A stretch of 9,751 nt of DNA from an uncultured Bacteroidales bacterium (GTDB lineage Bacteria > Bacteroidota > Bacteroidia > Bacteroidales > P3), in NCBI GenBank assembly GCA_905236405.1, contig CAJOQB010000063.1, positions 1 to 9,751 on the forward strand. Reading direction: 5' to 3'. The notes under the pieces were generated by a model. The model was given only the letters and a program-made list of their open reading frames with translations, was not told the origin of the DNA and ran no database searches. Positions 1 through 7,180 of this stretch are shown one piece after another; within the stretch, counting starts at the first letter, position 1, and every line of letters starts with the position of its first letter. Position numbers and translations under genes: made by a program.

Positions 1-6
1 CCTGAG

Positions 7-80
7 TCGGGGTGATAAGACTCGAACTTACGACCTCCACGTCCCGAACGTGGCGCGCTAGCCAACTGCGCTACACCCCG
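7..80 (-). tRNA. tRNA-Pro, anticodon CGG
   Basis: Read on the minus strand, this 74-nt stretch folds as a full cloverleaf. The acceptor CGGGGTG pairs with CACCCCG over 7 bp, beginning with the C1-G72 pair typical of bacterial tRNA-Pro, and the discriminator base is A. The D stem is GCGC/GCGC. The anticodon stem CCACG/CGTGG encloses the loop TTCGGGA, giving anticodon CGG, which reads the proline codon CCG. The T loop is TTCGAGT, on a stem with one G-U pair. CCA is not encoded. It is the last of four tRNAs in the cluster, 5 nt after tRNA-Lys, and probably matures from the same precursor. Confidence 0.96.
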
Positions 81-85
81 TTATG

Positions 86-158
<73 letters not shown>

Positions 159-205
159 GAAAGCATCATTTCAAATTTCTCTCTGCCAAAGGTGGCTTTC
201 TTTTG

Positions 206-288
206 TACTCCGGGTGGGACTTGAACCCACACGACCTTGCGGTCAAGGGATTTTAAGTCCCTCGTGTCTACCATTCCACCACCAGAGC
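206..288 (-). tRNA. tRNA-Leu, anticodon TAA
   Basis: An 83-nt class II tRNA with a long variable arm, as expected for leucine. The acceptor GCTCTGG pairs with CCGGAGT, including a G-U at position 1-72, and the discriminator is A. The anticodon stem AGGGA/TCCCT encloses the loop CTTAAAA, giving anticodon TAA, which reads UUA. The T arm is GTGGG-TTCAAGT-CCCAC. CCA is not encoded. It follows tRNA-Gly by only 10 nt, so the two are almost certainly co-transcribed. Confidence 0.95.
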
Positions 289-298
289 AGACTAAAAG

Positions 299-371
<73 letters not shown>

Positions 372-424
372 TTGGGCGATTTCTTCAACGGATTACCGCT
401 GTTTTGTTCTCTCGAAATCGGCTG

Positions 425-455
425 CAAAAGTACAAACATTTTTCAAACCGCCAAA
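425..455 (-). promoter_or_regulatory. Bacteroides-type promoter for the tRNA cluster
   Basis: On the minus strand, TTTG (455-452) is followed by exactly 19 bp and then TACTTTTG (432-425). This matches the known Bacteroidota primary sigma factor consensus of a -33 TTTG and a -7 TAnnTTTG. Transcription would begin near position 418-420 and reach tRNA-Gly at 371. The -33 box is 10 bp beyond the mutS stop codon, so the promoter occupies the only spacer between mutS and the tRNAs. No strong hairpin terminator is visible after mutS, so some mutS transcription may also run into the cluster. Confidence 0.8.
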
Positions 456-464
456 AAAATTTCA

Positions 465-3089
465 TTATTTCTTGACAATTTTTTTAATCTCATTCAGCTT
501 CAACAACGCCTCTATTGGCGTAAGTGTATCGATATCAATATCCATCAAGGCGTCGCGTACCTCAAACAAGGTAGGGTCGTCCAGTTGGATAAAGCTCAAC
601 TGATAGTCGGCCTGATGTGATGTTTTTTCCTCTTTTTGTTTCTTGTTTTCGAAATTTTGGGTAGAAATTTTTTCCGATTTCGACTCCAACAGTTCGAGCA
701 TCGTATTGGCTCGTTTCAGCACCTGGGAAGGCATACCCGCCATCCGTGCCACATGGATACCAAAACTGTGCTCGCTGCCCCCCATCTCCAGTTTTCGCAG
801 GAATATCACCTTGTTGTTCACCTCTTTGACGGAGATATGGTAGTTTTGGATTCGTTCGTATTTGTCAGCCATCTCAATCAACTCATGATAGTGAGTGGCG
901 AACATCACCTTGGGACGCTTGCCCTTCTGTTCATGGAGGTACTCGGTGATTGCCCATGCAATGGAGATGCCGTCGTAGGTACTTGTGCCGCGACCGATTT
1001 CGTCGAGCAGCACCAACGAGCGGTCGCTGATATTATTGAGAATGCTGGCCGTCTCGTTCATCTCGACCATGAACGTCGACTCTCCCGACGAGATATTGTC
1101 CGAGGCACCCACACGGGTGAAAATCTTGTCGACCATACCGATATGAGCCGCATCGGCAGGCACATAACAACCTATCTGTGCCAACAGCACTATCAGCGCC
1201 GTCTGACGGAGCAACGCCGACTTACCCGACATATTGGGGCCGGTGATGATGACAATCTGCTGAATCTCTCCGTCCAAGAAGATATTGTTGCTGATATACT
1301 TCTCTCCCAACGGAAGTTGTGTCTCAATCACAGGGTGGCGACCCTCCTTGATGTCAATTACCGCGTCTTCGCTGATTTCGGGACGACAGTAGTTGTTGCT
1401 GAGCGAGACCTCGGCAAAACTCTGCAGACAGTCCAACCTGGCGATTTGTTGGGCACTGTACTGGATGGGCTGCACATATTCGGTCAAGGCCGTCATCAGA
1501 TGCTCGTATATCTGCAACTCCAACGGAACGATACGTTCCTCCGCCGTCAGAATCTTCTCTTCCAGTTCCTTCAACGTGGGGGTGATATAACGCTCGGCAT
1601 TGGTGAGCGTCTGCTTGCGAATCCACTCGTGAGGCACCTTGTTCCTGTGGGTGTTGGTCACCTCCAAATAGTATCCAAACACATTGTTGAACCCCACCTT
1701 AAGCGAGGGAATACCCGTTCGTTCGCTCTCCTCTTGTTGGATGTTCATCAGTATTTCCTTGCTGCTGGTAGCGATGCCCCGCAACTCGTCGAGTTCCGCC
1801 GACACCCCACTGCGTATCACACCACCTTTGTCCACTTTGACAGGAGGGTCGTCCTGTATCTCTTTCTCTATCCGTTCGCATATCGAATGACAACTGTTCA
1901 GTTGCTCACCCATCCGACGCAACGTCTCGCTGTCGCTCTGGGCACACAGCCGTTTGACCTCCTCTATCTCGTTGAGCGAACGTTTCAATTGCAGCAGTTC
2001 ACGCGGATTGATACGCCGCACCGCCACCTTGGATATCAGACGCTCCAAGTCACCGATACAACGTATCCTCATTCGCAGCTGAGTGGAAAAATCGTTGTCC
2101 TTCATCAGCGAGTCGACCACTTGCAGACGGTTCTCCACCAACGTCTTCTCCTTCAACGGCATCACAATCCACCGACGCATCAACCGCGACCCCATCGGCG
2201 TCGACGTCTGGTCTATCACGTCGAGCAAAGTCTTGGCGTTCTCGTTGGGCGAATGAACCAATTCAAGGTTACGTGCGGTGAATTTGTCAAGCCAGACAAA
2301 GCGGTCCTCCTCAATGCGAGTCAGCTTACAGATATGTTGCGTACGGTCGTGGTTGGTCTCCTGCAGGTAATAGAGTGCCGCACCGGCAGCGATGATACCT
2401 TCTCGCATCTCCTCGATGCCGAATCCCTTCAACGAGGTAGTCTCGAACTGTTTCATCAACAATTCCTCGGCGAAGTCGGTGGTGAAGACCCAGTCCTCGA
2501 AGGTGTTGGTGTAGTATTTCTCAGGGAACAAATTCTTGAACGAATGTAGTTTCTTTCGCTGCAGCACCACCTCTGTGGGGTGGAAGTTCTGCAACAACTT
2601 GTCGACATATGCCGTGTCGCCTTGAGCCACATAGAACTCGCCCGTCGACACATCCAAGAACGAAATACCGTGTATCCTGTCGGTCAGATGCAAACCACAA
2701 AGGAAGTTGTTCTCCTTTACCTCCAACACCATATCGTTATACGAGACACCAGGCGTCACCAACTCCGTGATACCGCGCTTCACCAGCCCTTTGGCCGTCT
2801 TGGGGTCTTCCAACTGCTCGCAGATAGCCACACGACATCCTGCCTTGACCAGTTTGGGGAGATATGACTCAAGGGCGTGATAGGGGAAGCCTGCCAACTC
2901 GGTGTAGGTGGCGTTGCCGCTGGCCTTGCGGGTCAACGTGATACCCAGAATGGCCGACGACCGTTTGGCATCGTCACTAAACGTCTCGTAGAAGTCCCCC
3001 ACCCTGAACAGCAGCATGGCATCGGGGAACTTCTTCTTCATCTCGGCATATTGCCGCATCAAAGGAGTGTCTTTATCTTTGTCGCCCAT
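465..3089 (-). CDS. mutS: DNA mismatch repair protein MutS
   Basis: This 874-residue protein is full length for bacterial MutS, which recognises base mismatches and small loops and recruits MutL. The N-terminal mismatch-binding domain carries the Phe-x-Glu motif (F33 and E35, within GDFYE), the wedge that stacks on the mispaired base. Connector, lever and clamp domains follow, to about residue 580. The ATPase domain has Walker A GPNMSGKS (617-624), Walker B LVLLDE (D696, E697) followed by GRGTSTYDG, and the FATHYHE segment with the switch histidine at 733. The Ser in Walker A differs from the more common GPNMGGKS. Near the C-terminus, QLSFI (about 830-834) fits a sliding-clamp-binding motif, and a final helical segment (EALLKLNEIKK) resembles the usual oligomerisation tail. 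It starts 29 bp after the peptidase gene on the same strand. The reading frame is intact. Confidence 0.98.
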   Translation of the reverse strand: MGDKDKDTPLMRQYAEMKKKFPDAMLLFRVGDFYETFSDDAKRSSAILGITLTRKASGNATYTELAGFPYHALESYLPKLVKAGCRVAICEQLEDPKTAKGLVKRGITELVTPGVSYNDMVLEVKENNFLCGLHLTDRIHGISFLDVSTGEFYVAQGDTAYVDKLLQNFHPTEVVLQRKKLHSFKNLFPEKYYTNTFEDWVFTTDFAEELLMKQFETTSLKGFGIEEMREGIIAAGAALYYLQETNHDRTQHICKLTRIEEDRFVWLDKFTARNLELVHSPNENAKTLLDVIDQTSTPMGSRLMRRWIVMPLKEKTLVENRLQVVDSLMKDNDFSTQLRMRIRCIGDLERLISKVAVRRINPRELLQLKRSLNEIEEVKRLCAQSDSETLRRMGEQLNSCHSICERIEKEIQDDPPVKVDKGGVIRSGVSAELDELRGIATSSKEILMNIQQEESERTGIPSLKVGFNNVFGYYLEVTNTHRNKVPHEWIRKQTLTNAERYITPTLKELEEKILTAEERIVPLELQIYEHLMTALTEYVQPIQYSAQQIARLDCLQSFAEVSLSNNYCRPEISEDAVIDIKEGRHPVIETQLPLGEKYISNNIFLDGEIQQIVIITGPNMSGKSALLRQTALIVLLAQIGCYVPADAAHIGMVDKIFTRVGASDNISSGESTFMVEMNETASILNNISDRSLVLLDEIGRGTSTYDGISIAWAITEYLHEQKGKRPKVMFATHYHELIEMADKYERIQNYHISVKEVNNKVIFLRKLEMGGSEHSFGIHVARMAGMPSQVLKRANTMLELLESKSEKISTQNFENKKQKEEKTSHQADYQLSFIQLDDPTLFEVRDALMDIDIDTLTPIEALLKLNEIKKIVKK

Positions 3090-3118
3090 GATTCACATCT
3101 ACTTCTTCGACTACATTA

Positions 3119-3850
3119 TCAGCTTCTTCTACCCATATATATCAGCACGTAGTAGAGCAGCGTGGCCAACGAGGTGAGCGCGGCGATGACATAGGTGTAG
3201 GCGGCGCTACGCAAAGCACTCTCGGCATAGGGATGGGTGCTGGGCGAGGTGACGTTGTGACTGTTCAGCCACACCAACGCCCGCTTCGAGGCATCGATTT
3301 CAACGGGGAGGGTCACTATCGAGAACAAGGTCGACAACGCAAACATCGCGATGCCAAGCAACAATAATCCTGGGAAGACGTTAACCAGTGCAATACCCGC
3401 CAACAGCACCCACGACACACACTTGCTGGTGATGTTGACGGCAGGCACCAGTTTGGAACGCAACGTAAGCCATCTGTAAGCCGTGGCATGTTGTACCGCA
3501 TGGCCGCACTCGTGAGCTGCCACCGCAGCGGCAGCCACACTGGTACCGCGATAGACATCGGGACTCAGGTTGAGGGTTTTGTCCACGGGGTTGTAATGGT
3601 CGGTGAGGGTTCCCTGCACCATTTTTATCTTCACATCTTGGATATCGTTGTCGTAAAGCATCTTTTCCGCCACGTCGCGACCCGTCATGCCATAGTTCAT
3701 GGCTATCTTGGAGTATTTCTTGAATTTGGACTTGACGCTGCGGCTGACGATACCACTGATTATCATCAAAGCGATGAAGACAATCCAGTAGATGGTAGCA
3801 CCAGCACCGACAGCCTGTGTTGTTTGAAGGAGAATCAACAGTTCATTCAT
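3119..3850 (-). CDS. YugP-type membrane zinc metallopeptidase
   Basis: A 243-residue protein of the Zn_peptidase_2 (YugP) family. The zinc-binding HExxH motif is HECGH at 113-117, with E114 the expected catalytic base. E184, in the segment EIDASKRA, is the likely third metal ligand. The family hallmark DHYNPVDKTLNLS lies upstream at 84-96. Hydrophobic segments at about 18-36, 143-180 (probably two spans) and 219-238 indicate an inner-membrane protein. The physiological substrate of YugP proteins is not established, so the role is inferred only as membrane-associated proteolysis. The start at 3850 gives MNELLILLQ and the normal family N-terminus. It lies 68 bp after tex and 29 bp before mutS, all on one strand. 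Confidence 0.9.
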   Translation of the reverse strand: MNELLILLQTTQAVGAGATIYWIVFIALMIISGIVSRSVKSKFKKYSKIAMNYGMTGRDVAEKMLYDNDIQDVKIKMVQGTLTDHYNPVDKTLNLSPDVYRGTSVAAAAVAAHECGHAVQHATAYRWLTLRSKLVPAVNITSKCVSWVLLAGIALVNVFPGLLLLGIAMFALSTLFSIVTLPVEIDASKRALVWLNSHNVTSPSTHPYAESALRSAAYTYVIAALTSLATLLYYVLIYMGRRS

Positions 3851-3918
3851 TGTTCATTGTTTTTGATAGACTACTGTAACGCGGCTTGGCTCTTTTTATT
3901 GCCTACCACCGCCCCACC

Positions 3919-6054
3919 CTATTTTACATTCTTCATGCTCAACGAGATTCGGTTTCGTTTCAAATCGACCTCTATCACCTTCACATGAACATGCTGGTGG
4001 AGATGTACCACCTCGTTGGGGTCGGCCACCCGACGGTTGGCCAGTTGCGAGATGTGCACCAATCCGTCTTGATGAACTCCCACATCGACAAAGGCGCCAA
4101 AGGCGGTGATGTTGGTGACGATGCCAGGCAACACCATCCCCTCTTGCAGGTCTTCGATGCGAGTGACATTGGGGTCGAACTCGAATACCTCAAAACGGGT
4201 ACGCGGATCCAACCCTGGTCGTTCCAGCTCCTTCATGATATCCTGCAATGTCGGCAGACCGCAGTCGTCGCTGACAAAGGCGTTGATGTCCACCCGTTGC
4301 CGCAACCCCTTGTCTTTCATCAAGCCTTCGACCGTGGTGCCTGCCTGACGAGCCATCTGCTCCACCAAAGCATAGCGTTCGGGGTGTACAGCACTACGGT
4401 CGAGGGGGTTCTCGCTCTCTCTGACCCGCAGGAAGCCTGCACATTGCTCAAACGCCTTGTCGCCTAAACGTTCGACCTCGTGCAGTTGTTGCCTCGAAGT
4501 GAAGGCACCGTTCTTGTTACGGTAGTCGACAATCTTCTTGGCCAACACAGGGCCGATGCCGCTCACATAGCTCAACAGTTCTTTCGATGCCGTGTTCAAC
4601 TCCACGCCGACACTGTTGACGCACGACACCACCACGTCGTTCAAACTGTCGTGGAGCATCCGTTGGTCCACATCGTGCTGGTACTGACCTACACCAATAC
4701 TCTTGGGGTCTATCTTGACCAGTTCCGACAACGGGTCCATCAAACGACGTCCGATGCTCACCGCTCCACGTACCGTCACATCATATTCGGGAAACTCCTC
4801 ACGTGCCACCTCGCTGGCCGAATAGACACTGGCGCCGTTCTCGCTCACCATCACCGCAATCAGTTTGCGTTTGAAGCGACATTTCTTCACCACCTCTTCG
4901 GTCTCTCTTCCTGCCGTTCCGTTGCCTATGGCGATGGCTTCGATTTGGAACGCCTCGACCAGTGCCTCCAACTTCGCCACCGCCGCCCGTTCCTCACGCA
5001 CCGAGGTGAAGGGGTAGATGGTCTCGTTGTGCAACAACTGTCCCTGAGCATCCAAACACACCGTCTTGCAACCTGTACGGAAACCTGGGTCGATAGCCAG
5101 AATTCGTTTCTGTCCCAATGGCGACGCCAACAGCAACTGCCGCAGGTTTTCGGCAAAGACACGGATGGCCTCTTTGTCGGCTTTCTCCTTCAAAAGGTTG
5201 TAGTATTCCGTCTCCATCGACGGAGCCAGCAGTCGCTTGTATCCGTCACGAACCGCCGCCTGCACCTGCTTCGAGGAATCGTAGGCACCTCTGACAAACT
5301 GCCGTTCCAGCATCTCAAAGGCCGCCGCGTCGTCAGCAGGGGCAATCTTGACCCGCAGCATCCCCTCGGCTTCGCCACGGAACATAGCTAAGATGCGATG
5401 CGAGGGTGCCCGCATGGCGTTCTCCTCCCAGTCGAACCACGACTTGAACTTACCAGCCTCTTCCTCTTTGTTTTTTACCACCTTGGAACTCAACAGGGCG
5501 GTGCGACGGAAAAGGTTGCGAATCTTGTTGCGGGCCTGCACATTCTCCGACACCCGTTCGGCAATGATGTCGCGGGCACCGGCCAACGCCTCCTCGACGG
5601 AGGCAACGCCCTTGTCGGTGTTGACAAAGCGGAGTGCCAACTGGTCCACATCGCCGTCGTATTGTCTCATCAGCTCGTTGGCCAAGGGTTCCAACCCCTT
5701 CTCGACAGCCACACTGGCACGGGTCTTTCGCTTGGGCTTATAAGGGAGGTAGAGGTCTTCGAGGTCGGTCATCGTCTCGGCCTCTCGGATGGCCTTCTCT
5801 AACTCTGCCGTCAGTTTTCCCTGCTCGCCGATGCTTTGCAGGATGGCTTCGCGACGTTTCTCTATCTCCTTGGCCTTCAACAGCAGGTCGCGAATGGCAG
5901 TAATCTGCACCTCGTTAAGGGCACCCGTGGCCTCTTTGCGGTAACGGGCGATAAAGGGAACTGTAGCCCCTTGTTCAATCAGTTCTATCGTCTTCTCCAC
6001 CTGACGGACGCCGAGGTTCAGCCGTTCGGCAATCTTTTGTGCGATATTGCTCAT
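3919..6054 (-). CDS. tex: Tex family S1 RNA-binding protein
   Basis: A 711-residue protein matching Tex, a conserved nucleic-acid-binding protein related to eukaryotic Spt6 and linked to transcription. The order of domains is typical: a helical N-terminal region with the signature ATVPFIARYRKEATG (30-44) and DLYLPYKPKRKTRA (100-113); a YqgF/RNase H-like domain starting at RILAIDPGFRTGCK (317-330) and including IGNGTAGRETE (376-386); a helix-hairpin-helix region around 490-545 (VSGIGPVLAKKIVDYRN); and a C-terminal S1 domain at about 638-707 (VTNITAFGAFVDVG). The length is slightly shorter than many homologues, but no domain is missing. It begins 19 bp after the beta-propeller gene, and I see no promoter of the Bacteroides type in that gap. 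The precise cellular role of Tex in this group is unknown. Confidence 0.96.
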   Translation of the reverse strand: MSNIAQKIAERLNLGVRQVEKTIELIEQGATVPFIARYRKEATGALNEVQITAIRDLLLKAKEIEKRREAILQSIGEQGKLTAELEKAIREAETMTDLEDLYLPYKPKRKTRASVAVEKGLEPLANELMRQYDGDVDQLALRFVNTDKGVASVEEALAGARDIIAERVSENVQARNKIRNLFRRTALLSSKVVKNKEEEAGKFKSWFDWEENAMRAPSHRILAMFRGEAEGMLRVKIAPADDAAAFEMLERQFVRGAYDSSKQVQAAVRDGYKRLLAPSMETEYYNLLKEKADKEAIRVFAENLRQLLLASPLGQKRILAIDPGFRTGCKTVCLDAQGQLLHNETIYPFTSVREERAAVAKLEALVEAFQIEAIAIGNGTAGRETEEVVKKCRFKRKLIAVMVSENGASVYSASEVAREEFPEYDVTVRGAVSIGRRLMDPLSELVKIDPKSIGVGQYQHDVDQRMLHDSLNDVVVSCVNSVGVELNTASKELLSYVSGIGPVLAKKIVDYRNKNGAFTSRQQLHEVERLGDKAFEQCAGFLRVRESENPLDRSAVHPERYALVEQMARQAGTTVEGLMKDKGLRQRVDINAFVSDDCGLPTLQDIMKELERPGLDPRTRFEVFEFDPNVTRIEDLQEGMVLPGIVTNITAFGAFVDVGVHQDGLVHISQLANRRVADPNEVVHLHQHVHVKVIEVDLKRNRISLSMKNVK

Positions 6055-6073
6055 AGTATTTGTTGTTTATCGA

Positions 6074-7129
6074 TTAATAGAACACCACCTTCGAGGGACC
6101 CACCGTGGTGGCGGCACTGAAACGAAGGGTACCGTCGGACTTGAAACAGTGGACATCGCCGCCCGACTGGTAGTTGCGGCTGTCGGTGACATAGATGTCG
6201 CCCGACAGAGGGTCAACATTGATACCATAGGTCGAGACGAAGTTCACCCCGCAGTTCTCCAATATCGGAACGGCATTCAAGCTGTTGCCGTCCACTTTGT
6301 AGAATTGCGTCCTGCCAGTGGCATAGCTGTAGTTGTAGAGATAGATGTCGTCGCCCTTGACATCGAAGTTGGAAACCTCCATGCCAAGTGACGTGGTTTG
6401 TCCCGTGGCGGGATTCACTATCATCATTCCCGAGGTGATGCTACCATAGTTGCCCCAATAGCAGAGCGCCAGTTTGCCGTTGGCAAGGGCTTTCACCTTG
6501 TAGGGGTTGGTGCCGACCTCGATGGTGTTGGTCTTGGTGAAGGTGGCGATGTCCACCACGCTCAGCATGTTGTCGTACTCATAGGCACCACTGCTGGTCT
6601 GTTGCCATCCGCTGCACACATACAGCTTTCCGTCCAACGCACAGATGCCCTCGGGCTGCATGCCCCCCAACGGACAGGTGGCATCGATGGACAATGTCGT
6701 CGTGTCAATCCTGACAACACTCTTGTCATAGCAAGAGACATACACCTTGCCGCCGTCGCAAGCCAGATAGCGAGGGCCGCGACTGCCCATATTGATTTGT
6801 TGCAGCGACTTGCCCGTCTCGGGGTCGATTACCTCGACGGTGTTGGAGGTATAGACCGCACAATACATCTTCGAGCCGTAAACTATCAAATCTTGACCCA
6901 AGTCGCCCAAGCCTCGTCCGTTTTGCGTGGCGAAATAGTTGTTCACAATCGTGCCGTCTTTCGTATCGAGCCGACTGATTTCGGCATCGTTGCCGCCCCA
7001 CAGCCCCTCGTTGAGGACATAGGCACCCACGGCATTTGCAGGGTCCTCATGAATCAACGGGACACATGCAGTAAAGGCCATCGTCGCTATGACGAGGAGT
7101 CCTATTTTGTGAAGTTGTTTTTTTTTCAT
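6074..7129 (-). CDS. YncE/BtuG-like beta-propeller lipoprotein
   Basis: A 351-residue secreted protein. The N-terminus has lysines, then a hydrophobic stretch, then a lipobox-like FTAC with the lipidated cysteine at residue 22, so it should be a lipoprotein. The rest is built of repeated beta-propeller units of the YncE/DUF5074 kind, for example NTVEVIDPETGKSLQQI, KSVVRIDTTTLSIDAT, NMLSVVDIATFTKTNTIEVG and VDPLSGDIYVTDSRNY. It lies directly downstream of a TonB-dependent receptor. In gut Bacteroides, a beta-propeller lipoprotein so placed (BtuG) binds cobalamin on the cell surface and caps BtuB. I infer an analogous substrate-capture role; corrinoid specificity cannot be read from sequence. 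No obvious acidic surface-export signal follows the cysteine (VPLIHEDP), so surface exposure is uncertain. Codons 2-4 form an A9 homopolymer. Confidence 0.82.
   Translation of the reverse strand: MKKKQLHKIGLLVIATMAFTACVPLIHEDPANAVGAYVLNEGLWGGNDAEISRLDTKDGTIVNNYFATQNGRGLGDLGQDLIVYGSKMYCAVYTSNTVEVIDPETGKSLQQINMGSRGPRYLACDGGKVYVSCYDKSVVRIDTTTLSIDATCPLGGMQPEGICALDGKLYVCSGWQQTSSGAYEYDNMLSVVDIATFTKTNTIEVGTNPYKVKALANGKLALCYWGNYGSITSGMMIVNPATGQTTSLGMEVSNFDVKGDDIYLYNYSYATGRTQFYKVDGNSLNAVPILENCGVNFVSTYGINVDPLSGDIYVTDSRNYQSGGDVHCFKSDGTLRFSAATTVGPSKVVFY
7118..7126 (-). repeat. A9 homopolymer at the start of the beta-propeller gene
   Basis: Nine consecutive A residues (T on the plus strand) directly follow the ATG and encode Lys2-Lys3-Lys4. 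A tract of this length inside a reading frame can gain or lose a base during replication, which would shift the frame of the whole lipoprotein. It could equally be a simple lysine-rich signal peptide start that helps translation begin in a group lacking Shine-Dalgarno sequences. Confidence 0.6.
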
Positions 7130-7132
7130 GGT

Positions 7133-7180
7133 GTTATGTCGTTATTTCGTTATATCGTTATTACGTTATGCCGTTAAAAC
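7133..7180 (+). repeat. Six tandem degenerate octamers GTTANNNC
   Basis: Six contiguous 8-bp units, each fitting GTTANNNC on the plus strand, run without interruption: GTTATGTC, GTTATTTC, GTTATATC, GTTATTAC, GTTATGCC and GTTAAAAC. They fill nearly the whole spacer between the receptor stop codon and the lipoprotein start codon. The last unit supplies the TAA stop of the receptor gene (7176-7174). The conserved core with varied inner bases looks like an old tandem expansion that has since drifted. No function is evident and no hairpin is formed. Confidence 0.85.

Noticed and set aside
159..205. The small hairpin GCCA-CCTT-TGGC in the tRNA spacer, as a terminator
   Set aside because: The stem is only 4 bp and is not followed by a T run on the minus strand, so it is unlikely to end transcription.
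187..217. A possible second promoter between tRNA-Leu and tRNA-Lys (CACCTTTG on the minus strand)
   Set aside because: The -7 element lacks the T of TAnnTTTG and no TTTG lies at the expected distance upstream.
636..2549. A 637-codon open frame on the plus strand opposite mutS
   Set aside because: The opposite strand encodes an intact, motif-complete MutS. The plus-strand translation shows no recognisable domain and is rich in His, Arg, Leu and Gln, as expected from an antisense shadow of a third-position G/C-biased gene.
3843..3857. A four-codon mini-ORF (MNNE) overlapping the peptidase start codon
   Set aside because: It arises from the repetitive ATGAAC/ATGAATGAAC sequence around the start. 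Nothing else suggests a regulatory leader, and chance is the simpler explanation.
4480..5391. A 303-codon open frame on the plus strand opposite tex
   Set aside because: The same kind of shadow: low-complexity His/Gln/Leu-rich product, no domain, and full overlap with conserved Tex domains on the minus strand.
6398..7177. A 259-codon open frame on the plus strand opposite the beta-propeller gene
   Set aside because: It overlaps a lipoprotein with a clear signal peptide and propeller repeats, and its own product shows no signal peptide or known motif. Its tail simply translates the octamer repeat.
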